64,000 bases of DNA from Ralstonia sp. A12 (GCF_000801955.1 NZ_JSZO01000004.1:1-64000); one strand, 5' to 3'. Counted from the first letter of the stretch, positions 1 to 7,941 are shown. Numbers and translations are program-made. The notes: generated by a model not told the origin, from the sequence alone.

Positions 1-37
1 AAGGAGTCTTTCGCTGCATCGGGCACGCCTTTCTTTG

Positions 38-69
38 CTTACTTTCTTTGGCAAGACAAAGAAAGTGAG
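38..69. repeat. Hairpin repeat upstream of kdpD (REP-like)
   Basis: Ten-base arms ACTTTCTTTG (41-50) and CAAAGAAAGT (57-66) flank the loop GCAAGA. The stem extends three more pairs on each side, one of them a G-U wobble. From memory, similar palindromes are scattered between genes in Ralstonia and relatives. The in-frame extension of kdpD upstream of 134 reads through this repeat, which argues against the longer start. Confidence 0.55.
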
Positions 70-133
70 TCAGCCCCGGCAGGGGATGAAACAGGGGATG
101 GACCACCGGGTCCCAAAAACCCAAAATACAAAC

Positions 134-2989
134 ATGCAAGAAGCCGCGCGCCCGAACCCAGACCAACTCCTAGCCGAACTCCAATCCGGCGAGGAGCACG
201 CCGCCCGCGGCAAGCTGCGCATCTACTTCGGCGCATCCGCGGGGGTGGGGAAGACCTACGCCATGCTCTCCGCGGCCAAGGCAGCACGCGCCCAGGGCAT
301 TGACGCCGTCATCGGCCTGGTCGAAACCCACGGCCGCGCAGAAACCGCCGCGCTGGTTGCTGACCTAGAACACCTCCCCACCCGCCAGATCGAATACAAG
401 GGCCGCGCCCTCCCCGAGTTCGACCTCGACGCCGCGCTGGCGCGCAAGCCCGCCCTCATCCTCGTCGATGAACTCGCGCACTCCAACGTCGCTGGCTCCC
501 GCCACCCCAAGCGCTGGCAGGACATTGAAGACCTGCTCGCCGCAGGCATTGACGTCTGGACCACCGTCAACGTCCAGCATCTCGACAGCCTGAACGAGGC
601 CGTGGGCAGCATCACCGGCATCCGCGTGTGGGAAACCGTGCCCGACGCGGTGTTCGACAGCGCGAATGAAGTCATCCTGGTGGACCTGCCCGCCGATGAA
701 CTGCTGCGCCGCCTGGCCGAGGGCAAGGTCTACATGCCCGAGCAGGCGCAGCACGCCGCGCGCAATTTCTTCCGCAAGGGCAACCTCATCGCCCTGCGCG
801 AACTCGCTCTGCGCCGCACCGCCGACCGGGTGGACGACGACGTGCAGGCCTACCGCCGCGCCCGCCGCATCGAAAACGTCTGGCGCACGCGCGAAACCAT
901 CGTCGCCTGCCTGGACCCACAGGGCGATGGCGAACAGGTGATCCGCAGCGCCGCGCGCCTGGCCGCGCAGCTTGAATGCGATTGGCACGCCGTGGCGGTG
1001 GTGATGCCGCATCTGCGTGCCGCCGATGGCCGTTCCGAGCGCCTGCACGCCCTGCTCAAGCTGGCCGAAGACGCGGGTGCGCGGGTGGAGACGCTGGCCG
1101 GCACCAACGCGATCGAGGCCATCACCGGCTACATCCGCCGCCACAACATCACCAAGGCGGTGATCGGGCGGCCGCCGGAGAAGCGCTGGCGCTCGCCGCG
1201 TGCCATCGTCGTGGCGCTGCGGCTGGCCATCGGGCTGGAGCGACGCCTGCCCAGCGGCGACTTTGCCGAAGCGCTCGCGCGGCACTGCCCGGAAGTGGAT
1301 GTGATTCGCGCGGCGGCAGACCCGGCGCGCATCCAGCTCACGCCCAAGGCGGCAGGCATGGGCACAAGCGTCGGACGGGCGGATGTGCGTACCGACATCG
1401 AGCGCGCGGCGGACGCACAACCCGGCTGGCTGACGCCGGGCTACCTGGCTGCGGGTGTGTACGTGGGCGTTGCCACGGCGCTCTCCAGCCTCGTGCGCCC
1501 GGTATTCGACCTGGCCAACATCGTCATGCTGTTCCTGGCCGCCGTGGTGGCGGTGGCGATGCGTCACGGGCGCGGGCCGGCGGCGCTGGCGTCGGTGTTG
1601 TCGGTGGCGTTGTTCGACTTCTTCTTCGTGCCGCCGCGCTGGTCGTTTGCCGTGAGCGACGTGCAATACCTGCTGACCTTCGCGGTGATGCTGGCGGTGG
1701 GTTTGCTGGTGGGGCAGCTCACGGCGGGTTTGCGTGAACAGGCCGAAGCCGCTGTGCAGCGCGAGGCCGCTGCGCGTGCGCTGTATGAGGCCGCGCGCGA
1801 GCTGTCTGCCGCACTCACGCTGGACCAGATCGTCAGCATCGGCGGGCGCTTCGTCAACGCCACGTTCGGCGGGCGCTGCGCGTTCTTCTTTGTCGGGCTG
1901 GATGGCCGGCTGGGCGCGCCGCAGATCGCCAAGCCGGAGGGGGCTGCTGCGGTGTCCGGCGTGCCCAATGCGGCACCCTCGGGCATGCCCAACCTGGACC
2001 GCGTGCTGGCCGATTGGACCTATCAGCACGGCCAACCCGCTGGCACCGGCACGCACACGCTGCCGTCGGGCTCGGTGCTGTATCTGCCGCTGAAGGCGCC
2101 GATGGCGATTCGCGGCGTGCTGGCCGTCGAGCCGGAGGCCTTCCAGGTGCTCGCCCAGCCCGACAACCGCCGCCAGATCGATGCTTGTGCCACGCTCATC
2201 GCCATTGCCATCGAGCGCGTGCATTACGTGGAGATCGCGCAGGACGCGCTGGTGCGCATTGAGTCGGAGCGGCTGCGCAATTCGCTGCTGGCCGCCGTGT
2301 CGCACGACTTGCGGACGCCGCTCACGGGTTTGGTTGGCATGGCCGAGACGCTCACGCGCCCACAACCCAATCAGCCGCCCCTGTCACCCCTGCAGGCCGA
2401 GGCCGCTGCCGCGATCGGCCAGCAGGCGCAGCGCATGCGCACGATGGTCACCAACCTGCTCGACATGGCGCGCCTGCAGAACCGCGAGGTCAAGCTGCGG
2501 CTGGAGTGGCAGTCGATTGAAGAGCTGGTCGGCGCGGCATTGCAGACCATTCCGCTGCCCGATCACCGCGTGGTGGTGGACGACATGGCCGAACTGCCGC
2601 TGGTGCGCTGCGACGGCCCGCTCATGGAGCGCGTGCTGTCCAATCTGCTGGAGAACGCCGGCAAGTTTGCCCCCGCCGGCACCGAGGTGCGCATCTCCGC
2701 GACCATCGTGCAAGACGCTAAACGCGGCCAGGAGCTGCACCTGCATGTGCGTGATCACGGCCCCGGTGTACCGGCCGGCGCCGAGCGAATCATCTTCGAG
2801 AAGTTCACGCGCGGCGAGAAGGAATCGGCCACCACCGGCGTCGGCCTGGGCCTGGCGGTGTGCGAGGCCATCGTCAGCGCGCACAACGGCCGCATCTGGG
2901 TCGAGAAGCCTGCCGATGGCGGCGCCTGCTTCGTCGTCGCCCTGCCCGCCGCCGAGCCGCCGCCCGTCGAGGTGGACGAGACCGAGTAG
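134..2989 (+). CDS. kdpD: Osmosensitive K+ channel sensor histidine kinase KdpD
   Basis: Sensor kinase for potassium limitation and turgor, which normally phosphorylates KdpE to switch on the KdpFABC potassium pump. The 951-residue protein has the full family architecture. An N-terminal KdpD domain carries the Walker A motif GASAGVGKT (33-41). A USP-like domain follows at about 253-375, then four closely packed membrane helices at about 430-533, a GAF-like region at 550-690, a HisKA box SHDLRTPL with the phospho-accepting His724, and a HATPase domain with DHGPGVP and GVGLGLA. I chose the ATG at 134 because the 99 bases of open frame upstream run through a palindromic repeat and align with nothing in the family; no good Shine-Dalgarno is visible there. 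kdpE is not directly downstream: the next gene is a methionine-type binding protein. kdpFABC, if present, lies left of the window. Confidence 0.95.
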   Translation: MQEAARPNPDQLLAELQSGEEHAARGKLRIYFGASAGVGKTYAMLSAAKAARAQGIDAVIGLVETHGRAETAALVADLEHLPTRQIEYKGRALPEFDLDAALARKPALILVDELAHSNVAGSRHPKRWQDIEDLLAAGIDVWTTVNVQHLDSLNEAVGSITGIRVWETVPDAVFDSANEVILVDLPADELLRRLAEGKVYMPEQAQHAARNFFRKGNLIALRELALRRTADRVDDDVQAYRRARRIENVWRTRETIVACLDPQGDGEQVIRSAARLAAQLECDWHAVAVVMPHLRAADGRSERLHALLKLAEDAGARVETLAGTNAIEAITGYIRRHNITKAVIGRPPEKRWRSPRAIVVALRLAIGLERRLPSGDFAEALARHCPEVDVIRAAADPARIQLTPKAAGMGTSVGRADVRTDIERAADAQPGWLTPGYLAAGVYVGVATALSSLVRPVFDLANIVMLFLAAVVAVAMRHGRGPAALASVLSVALFDFFFVPPRWSFAVSDVQYLLTFAVMLAVGLLVGQLTAGLREQAEAAVQREAAARALYEAARELSAALTLDQIVSIGGRFVNATFGGRCAFFFVGLDGRLGAPQIAKPEGAAAVSGVPNAAPSGMPNLDRVLADWTYQHGQPAGTGTHTLPSGSVLYLPLKAPMAIRGVLAVEPEAFQVLAQPDNRRQIDACATLIAIAIERVHYVEIAQDALVRIESERLRNSLLAAVSHDLRTPLTGLVGMAETLTRPQPNQPPLSPLQAEAAAAIGQQAQRMRTMVTNLLDMARLQNREVKLRLEWQSIEELVGAALQTIPLPDHRVVVDDMAELPLVRCDGPLMERVLSNLLENAGKFAPAGTEVRISATIVQDAKRGQELHLHVRDHGPGVPAGAERIIFEKFTRGEKESATTGVGLGLAVCEAIVSAHNGRIWVEKPADGGACFVVALPAAEPPPVEVDETE

Positions 2990-3165
2990 GCCGGCTGCCG
3001 CAAACCGGCACGCTGCTTGGCTTTGCACCGTCGCAGGGCATATCGACATGCCGAAAATATCGTTCGGCCATCGGCGCCTCTATGCCAGGATCACGTCACA
3101 CACCGCCCGCTACCCGCGGGCGGCTTTCGTTCACGTATCCACGACAAAATCCACGAGGTTTCTCC

Positions 3166-3984
3166 ATGTCTCTGTTCTCCCGCCTGGCGCGCGTGGCCGT
3201 ACCGGCCATTGCACTTGCCGCTTTTGCCACCGTGCCTGCCGCAGCCAACGCCGACACCAAGCAGATCAAGCTCGGCACCATGAGCGGCCCCGATGCGCAA
3301 ATCTGGGAAGTCGTGCAGAAGGTCGCCAAGAAGGACGGCCTGGACGTCAAGATCATCGAGTTCAACGACTACGCCCAGCCCAACCCCGCGCTCGATTCGG
3401 GTGACTTGGACGCCAACGGCTTCCAGCACCAGCCCTTCCTCGACAGCCAGATCCAGGCGCGCCACTACAAGATCGTCAACGTGGGCCTGACCTACGTGGC
3501 ACCGATGGGCTTCTACTCGAAGAAGATCAAGTCGTTTGCCGAGTTGAAGGAAGGCGCCAAGGTTGGTATCCAGAATGATCCGTCCAACGGCAACCGCGCC
3601 CTGCTGCTGCTGCAGAAGGCCGGCGTGATCAAGCTCAAGGCCGGCGCGGGCACCAACGGCAACAACGCCACCCCGCGCGACGTGGTCGAGAACCCGAAGA
3701 AGATCAAGCTGATCGAGCTGGATTCGGCCCAACTGCCGCGCTCGCTGGATGATCTGGACGTCGCTTCCATCAACACCGACTACGCGGTCAAGAACAACCT
3801 GTCGCCCACCAAGGACGCGATTGCGCTGGAAGACCGCCAGGGCCCGTATGCCAACCTGATCGCCGTGCGCGAGAAGGACAAGAACCAGCCGTGGGTGAAG
3901 ACGCTGGTGCGTGCTTACCAGTCGGAAGACGTGCGCAAGTTCATCGACACGCAGTTCAAGGGTGCGATCCTGCCGGCGTTTTAA
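3166..3984 (+). CDS. metQ: MetQ/NlpA-family ABC transporter substrate-binding protein
   Basis: Periplasmic binding protein of the D-methionine (MetNIQ) uptake family, 272 residues. The N-terminus is a classical Sec signal (cleavage near AAANA-D, about residue 29) without a lipobox, so the protein is probably soluble and not a lipoprotein. The mature start DTKQIKLGTMSGPDAQIWE and the conserved block VGIQNDPSNGNRALLLLQ are typical of the family. No metN (ATPase) or metI (permease) lies beside it, so it must either serve a transporter encoded elsewhere or be an orphan. No U-tract terminator follows; only a GC-rich hairpin (4049-4066) is seen. Assignment to the family is secure; the ligand could be another amino acid. 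Confidence 0.85.
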   Translation: MSLFSRLARVAVPAIALAAFATVPAAANADTKQIKLGTMSGPDAQIWEVVQKVAKKDGLDVKIIEFNDYAQPNPALDSGDLDANGFQHQPFLDSQIQARHYKIVNVGLTYVAPMGFYSKKIKSFAELKEGAKVGIQNDPSNGNRALLLLQKAGVIKLKAGAGTNGNNATPRDVVENPKKIKLIELDSAQLPRSLDDLDVASINTDYAVKNNLSPTKDAIALEDRQGPYANLIAVREKDKNQPWVKTLVRAYQSEDVRKFIDTQFKGAILPAF

Positions 3985-4174
3985 TCGACACGCTCTGAGT
4001 GAGCGGATACTTTCTCGCTCTGCTTTGAAGCAATTGGCGGCGCGCTGCGGGAGGCTGGGGCCTCCCCGGCGTGCCGCATCATTTGTTGCGCCGCGTCATC
4101 CCGTGACGACTGCAATCGTTTTCGCAACCCGTGGCGCCTTGGCAACGTTGGCTGCATTAAGTAGTTCTACGTTA

Positions 4175-4203
4175 TTGCAACGCAGCAAATGATTCGCTAT
4201 AGT
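4175..4203 (+). promoter_or_regulatory. Sigma-70 promoter for candidate sRNA
   Basis: The -35 box is TTGCAA (4175-4180), the spacer exactly 17 bases, and the -10 box TATAGT (4198-4203). This is close to consensus and unusually A/T-rich for this genome. The start site would be near 4208-4211, leaving no room for a coding sequence before the terminator at 4241-4270. Confidence 0.7.
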
Positions 4204-4207
4204 AGGA

Positions 4208-4270
4208 ACTGTCTCCTCCACCCTCCTTGGTGGATTGTGGCCCGAGCACCTGGTGCTCGGGCTTTTTTCT
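4208..4270 (+). ncRNA. Candidate small RNA A (hairpin with anti-Shine-Dalgarno loop, then terminator)
   Basis: The predicted transcript of about 60 nt begins just after the promoter. It contains a six-pair hairpin (TCCACC 4217-4222, GGTGGA 4229-4234) whose loop reads CTCCTT, an exact complement of the Shine-Dalgarno AAGGAG. A rho-independent terminator follows (CCCGAGCA 4241-4248, TGCTCGGG 4254-4261, then C and six T). A pyrimidine-rich loop with anti-SD sequence plus a U-tailed terminator is the layout of Hfq-binding sRNAs that repress translation. The structure is directly visible; expression and function are inferred. I do not recognise a named family. Confidence 0.6.
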
Positions 4271-4599
4271 TTTCTGCGCCTGATTCGTGTCTGATCGGGT
4301 CGCCTTGCATCCCGGCCGATTCCGGCTACGCTACTTTCCTGTCTCAAAGCATCTGGGCGTTGCCCGATCGCAACGAGCACTTTTTTCAATCGCCTGCTTT
4401 AAGCCGCCATTCCAGCCCAAGGGCGATGTGTCGGACAGCGTCATTCAAAGCGTTGCTTGAATCACGCCAATGCCTCGAATGTGCGCGCAACCACGTGCTT
4501 TGTGCGCCTAACATCGCGAAATTGCGTCAGCCTTTGTCCTACAAGCGATTCGGCGGCATCCGGACAGTCCGACGGGAACCCCTCCACTAAACTTCACCT

Positions 4600-4668
4600 T
4601 GCTCTCTCTTTAGAGAGCACTCCCCCCCTTTTGAGCCCGCCCCTGTTGCGGGCTTCATTTTTTTAGGG
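4600..4668 (+). ncRNA. Candidate small RNA B (hairpin, C/U-rich linker, terminator)
   Basis: An eight-pair hairpin TGCTCTCT (4600-4607) / AGAGAGCA (4612-4619) with loop CTTT is followed by a linker with seven C and four T (4622-4632). A terminator follows (AGCCCGC 4634-4640, GCGGGCT 4648-4654, then TCA and seven T). The order is the same as in candidate A. Only a poor promoter is visible upstream (CGGACA at 4561-4566 as -35, with a weak -10 near 4588), so the start is uncertain. The linker is complementary to part of candidate C. Confidence 0.45.
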
Positions 4669-4674
4669 CACGAT

Positions 4675-4778
4675 TTCTGACATCCCGACGCCGTCGACAC
4701 CGGATGTCGGAAGCTCAAAAGGTTGGGGGAATCGCTCAAGGCCCGCGCAGTTGAAAAGCTGCGCGGGCTTTGTTTTTT
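4675..4778 (+). ncRNA. Candidate structured RNA C with strong terminator
   Basis: An 11-pair stem (TTCTGACATCC 4675-4685 with GGATGTCGGAA 4702-4712, one G-U pair) encloses a small inner hairpin (CGAC/GTCG). A G-rich linker (4713-4729) follows, then a perfect 10-pair terminator (GCCCGCGCAG 4741-4750, CTGCGCGGGC 4759-4768, T-tract to 4778). It ends 115 bases before the REC-EAL gene, so it could also be that gene's leader. I see no match to the c-di-GMP riboswitch consensus. The linker pairs with the C/U linker of candidate B over 15 bases. Confidence 0.45.
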
Positions 4779-4893
4779 CTGGCGCCGCCTGACAAGGGGC
4801 GCGCGCAGTGCTTCAATGACGGCACGCGGCGGATGCAGCACGGCGCAAACGGGATGCGCCTCGCCCAATACCTACAACAACAAGGACTGGCCG

Positions 4894-6108
4894 ATGGAAG
4901 GTTTCGCACAACTCGCCGTGCTGGTGGTGGACGACCATCCCGTGCAACGGGCCGCTGCCCGCCAACTGCTCCACACGCTAGGCGTGCAGCAGATCCTCAC
5001 CGCCTGCGACGGCCGCGAGGCGCTCTACCTGCTCCAGCTCTGCCACGTCGACCTCGTGCTGTGCGACATCGACATGCCCGGCATGAACGGCCCCCAACTG
5101 ATGGAGCAGATGCTGCTGCGCGGCGGCCAGGTGTTCCCCCGGCAGGCGCCCGTGTGGGCATGGGTGAGCGCCATGGACGCGCCGATCGTTGAATCGCACG
5201 TGAGCCTGGCCGATGCCATCGGTCTCACGCACACGCACGGCGTGCAGAAGCCGCTGCGCCCTGCACACGTGCTGCCGTTGCTGGAAGAAGCCGCCGCGCG
5301 CGAACGCAATCCAGCACCCGCCGCGCCGGTTGGTACGCCGCAGTTTTCCGACGACGAGCTTGCTGTGCTGATCAACGAGACGCCCGAGCAGATCGAGGTC
5401 GTCCTGCAGCCGCAACACGATCTGGCCAGCGACCAGATCGTCGGCGCCGAGGCGCTGTGCCGGTGGATGCATCCGGTGCATGGGCGCGTGTCGCCCGCCG
5501 CGTTCGTGCCGCGCCTGGAGGCGCTGGGGCTGGCCGACGGCCTGTTCTTCCATGTGCTGGAGCATTGTGTGCGCGTGCAGCACGCACTGGCCGCCCACGC
5601 GCATCCGGTGCCGATTGGCGTGAATGCCTCTGCGCAAACGCTCAGCCGCCCCGGCACCATCGAGCGGATCGAATCCACTGTGCGCGAGGCGCGCATTGCA
5701 CCGGCCTCCATCAGCCTGGAGCTGACGGAAGACTCACCGGTGCCGGATGCCACGCAGCTGACCATCGCGCTCAACCGCCTGCGTCTGCTTGGCCATCCGC
5801 TGGCCATTGATGACTTTGGCGTGGGCATTGCCACGCTCAAGCTGCTGGCCGACCTGCCCTTCACCATCCTCAAGGTCGACCGCTCGTTCACGGCGGCCGT
5901 CAACCAGACCAGCCAGCGCGGCGTGATCTGCCGCACCATGATCGAACTGGCGCGCACGCTGCATCTGGAGTGCATTGCTGAAGGGGTGGAAACCGATGCA
6001 CAGCGCCAGACCTTGCGCACCCTGGGCTGTGCAACGGGGCAGGGCTATCTGTGGGCGGCACCGTTGTCGACTACGGCATTCCTGGCGCACGTGCAGGCGG
6101 CAGCCTGA
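4894..6108 (+). CDS. Response regulator with EAL domain (c-di-GMP phosphodiesterase)
   Basis: The 404-residue cytoplasmic protein joins a receiver domain (about 8-130) to an EAL domain (about 160-400), so phosphorylation should control hydrolysis of cyclic di-GMP. In the receiver, the acidic pair D13-D14, phospho-accepting D58 in LCDIDMPGMNG, a Ser in WVSAMDAP and the Lys in GVQKPLRP are all present. The EAL domain keeps EALCRW, GVNASAQTL, ELTED, DDFGVG, KVDRSF, EGVE and QGYL, so it should be catalytically active. The ATG at 4894 follows AAGGA seven bases upstream; the open frame before it crosses the terminator of RNA C. A LuxR-type regulator lies 278 bases downstream, and no sensor kinase is adjacent. 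The layout recalls the EAL regulators linked to BvgA/RcsB-type systems. Confidence 0.92.
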   Translation: MEGFAQLAVLVVDDHPVQRAAARQLLHTLGVQQILTACDGREALYLLQLCHVDLVLCDIDMPGMNGPQLMEQMLLRGGQVFPRQAPVWAWVSAMDAPIVESHVSLADAIGLTHTHGVQKPLRPAHVLPLLEEAAARERNPAPAAPVGTPQFSDDELAVLINETPEQIEVVLQPQHDLASDQIVGAEALCRWMHPVHGRVSPAAFVPRLEALGLADGLFFHVLEHCVRVQHALAAHAHPVPIGVNASAQTLSRPGTIERIESTVREARIAPASISLELTEDSPVPDATQLTIALNRLRLLGHPLAIDDFGVGIATLKLLADLPFTILKVDRSFTAAVNQTSQRGVICRTMIELARTLHLECIAEGVETDAQRQTLRTLGCATGQGYLWAAPLSTTAFLAHVQAAA

Positions 6109-6143
6109 TTCAGTTTCGTGCAGCCCTGATTGAAATGGCTTCT

Positions 6144-6234
6144 GCCCCGAAAGGTTACGGGGCGCCGAAAGTAAGAAAAGTCTGATCCCATTGGGCTTCG
6201 CGCGTGGGTATGGTTACCGGCACTCTTTTGCCGG
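6144..6234. repeat. Intergenic hairpin repeats between the two response regulators
   Basis: Two inverted repeats lie in this gap: GCCCCG (6144-6149) with CGGGGC (6158-6163), and CCGGC (6217-6221) with GCCGG (6230-6234). The segment after the first hairpin, read on the minus strand, shares CTTACTTTC with the repeat at 38-69. I take these as members of dispersed intergenic repeats, not terminators, because no T-tract follows. Confidence 0.4.
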
Positions 6235-6386
6235 CTCTCCCACATCCCATGACGGCTCTGATCTCCTCCCTTCTGCTGCACCCGCGGGTCGATCGCTGCT
6301 TCATCGTCTCTGTCCATCAACGCCGCGTGTCGGTGGCTGATGGGCAGCCGCGCTTCCAAGCGCCAGCGCTCACCTGATCGCACGCC

Positions 6387-7034
6387 ATGTCCCCTTTCTT
6401 ATCGATCGTGGCGGCAGATGATCATCCGGTGATCCTGATGGGGCTGACGGCTGCCATCGCGCAGTTTCCGCAGCAGCGCGTCATTGCGCAGGCGCACGAT
6501 GGGCATGAGTTGATGCAGGTGCTCGAACATATCGACTGCGATGTCATCGTCACGGACTACCGCATGAACGGGGACCCGGCATTCGATGGCATGGCGTTGC
6601 TGGCGCGCCTGCGCAAGCAGCACCCGAAGCGGGCGATCGTGGTCTGTACGATGGTGCACAACCCTGCCTTGCTGCGCAGCATGCGCCAGCTTGGCGTGGC
6701 CGCCATCGTGAGCAAGAGCGATGACCTGGTCTACGTTGGCCACGCCATCGCGGCGGCCGCGCGCGGGGCGCACTACTACAGCCCCAGCATCCTGGAGGAA
6801 AGCGGGCTCAACCCGAACGTGCGCAACGTGTTCGAGAATCTGAGCGCGCGTGAGCGGGAGGTCGTCTGCCTGTATGCCGGTGGCATGGCCGTGTCAGAGA
6901 TTGCGCGCAAGCTCGGTTCGAGCGTCAAGACCGTCAGCACCCAGAAGACGGCTGCATTGCGCAAGCTTGGCCTGGCGCGCGAGACTGATCTCTTCCAGTT
7001 CGCCCGTAACAACGGGCTATCCCAGCTCCACTGA
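6387..7034 (+). CDS. LuxR/NarL-family two-component response regulator
   Basis: The 215-residue DNA-binding response regulator has a receiver domain (about 5-125) with D11-D12 and phospho-accepting D57 in IVTDYRMNG. A LuxR-type helix-turn-helix follows at about 148-210 (LSAREREVVCLYAGGMAVSEIARKLGSSVKTVSTQ). The receiver most resembles the RcsB/BvgA group, including the extended loop after the phosphorylation site. It follows the REC-EAL gene on the same strand after 278 bases of repeat-containing spacer, so it may have its own promoter. Its cognate kinase is not in the window. Possible roles are biofilm or motility control with the EAL protein; that is an inference from the pairing. Confidence 0.9.
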   Translation: MSPFLSIVAADDHPVILMGLTAAIAQFPQQRVIAQAHDGHELMQVLEHIDCDVIVTDYRMNGDPAFDGMALLARLRKQHPKRAIVVCTMVHNPALLRSMRQLGVAAIVSKSDDLVYVGHAIAAAARGAHYYSPSILEESGLNPNVRNVFENLSAREREVVCLYAGGMAVSEIARKLGSSVKTVSTQKTAALRKLGLARETDLFQFARNNGLSQLH

Positions 7035-7044
7035 GCGCCGCACG

Positions 7045-7824
7045 TCAGATGGCGCGGCGGTTGGCAGGCAGCGACAGCGTCTGCGCCGGTGCCTTTGCCG
7101 ATGCGTCGATTGTGGGTGCTGCCTCTGCGGCGCTGGCGCCCATCAGCCAACCAAACAACGGCGTTGCGACCAGCGCGCCAACCATTTGCGCCAGCATGTA
7201 GCCGGGCACGTCACCGGGGCGGATGCCCGAGGGGCCGTCGGTCAGCGCGCAGGCCAGTGCCAGCGCCGGATTGGCCAGTGAAGACGAGGCCGTGAACCAG
7301 TACCCGGCTGCGATGTAGGTGGCGACCACCAGCGGTAATTGCTTCGGCGCGTGACGGCCGCAGGCGATGCCCACACCCATCAGCCCGAACGTTGCCAGTG
7401 CCTCGCTCCACCACAGCGCGGGGCCGGTGGCGATGTGGGTGCCTGCCGACAGCGCCGGCATGCCGTACATCGCATGGGCCGCCATCACGCCCAGCACGGC
7501 ACCCATTGCCTGGGCGACCACATACCCCAGCGCTTCACGCCAGTGCAGGCGCCCTTGCACCAGCGCCGACAGCGTGACGGCCGGGTTCAGATGCGCGCCC
7601 GATACCGGCCCAAACGCCGTCAGCAACGCGCACAGCCCCGCCCCGCCTGCCAGCGATTGCGCCAGCAGCGTCCACGTGGCATCGCCGCCGGAGAGCCGGT
7701 TCGCGTGGATGCCCGTGCCGATCACCACGGCGATCAGCAGGGCCGTGCCGAGCCCTTCCGCGACAAGGCGGCGGGCCAGGGAGATGGAGGGCGATGCGGT
7801 GCGAAGCGAAGACACGGTGGCCAT
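7045..7824 (-). CDS. MIP/aquaporin-family channel
   Basis: Inner-membrane channel of the major intrinsic protein family, 259 residues from the ATG at 7824. Both pore signatures are present, NPAVT (NPA at 80-82) and NPALAL (NPA at 185-187), along with about six hydrophobic helices and the typical SGAHLNP context. An in-frame ATG at 7893 would add 23 residues; neither start has a convincing Shine-Dalgarno. No ars or glp genes are nearby, so water, glycerol-like or metalloid substrates cannot be separated. It is convergent with the upstream response regulator, with ten bases between the stops. Confidence 0.85.
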   Translation of the reverse strand: MATVSSLRTASPSISLARRLVAEGLGTALLIAVVIGTGIHANRLSGGDATWTLLAQSLAGGAGLCALLTAFGPVSGAHLNPAVTLSALVQGRLHWREALGYVVAQAMGAVLGVMAAHAMYGMPALSAGTHIATGPALWWSEALATFGLMGVGIACGRHAPKQLPLVVATYIAAGYWFTASSSLANPALALACALTDGPSGIRPGDVPGYMLAQMVGALVATPLFGWLMGASAAEAAPTIDASAKAPAQTLSLPANRRAI

Positions 7825-7941
7825 GCGGAGCGGAATGCAGACGATGCGGAGTGCATCGCGCGGGAGTGTGGGACCGCCGCCCAGGTCGATCAATGCACTG
7901 CGGCGCGCTTGTGTCGCGCGCCGCAGTATCGAATGGCGCGA

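Larger units (their letters stand above)
3985..4893. other. 909-bp gene-free stretch with three terminators and candidate small RNAs
   Basis: No open frame here has the codon usage of the neighbouring genes or matches a family I know. The interval instead holds structured elements: a GC-rich hairpin without U-tract (arms GGGAGGC 4049-4055 and GCCTCCC 4060-4066), a good sigma-70 promoter (4175-4203), and three rho-independent terminators ending near 4270, 4667 and 4778. A weaker terminator-like hairpin (GTTGC/GCAAC, then six T) lies at about 4360-4387. The first terminator is only about 60 bases from a promoter and has no coding sequence before it, which is what a small-RNA gene looks like. 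Confidence 0.7.

Noticed and set aside
365-2365. Long open frame (666 codons) antisense to kdpD
   Set aside because: Its product is a Arg/Gln/His-rich sequence with no domain. Such antisense frames are expected in high-GC DNA opposite a real gene, and kdpD is unmistakable.
4049-4066. Terminator directly after metQ
   Set aside because: The stem GGGAGGC/GCCTCCC is good, but no T-tract follows it, so I do not call it a rho-independent terminator.
4189-4590. 133-codon open frame in the sRNA island
   Set aside because: It runs straight through a sigma-70 -10 box and a strong terminator, has no ribosome site and no recognisable product.
4675-4893. c-di-GMP riboswitch ahead of the EAL gene
   Set aside because: The stem-loop upstream is attractive by position, but I cannot find the conserved GEMM core motifs or tetraloop/receptor pattern, so I leave it as an unnamed structured RNA.
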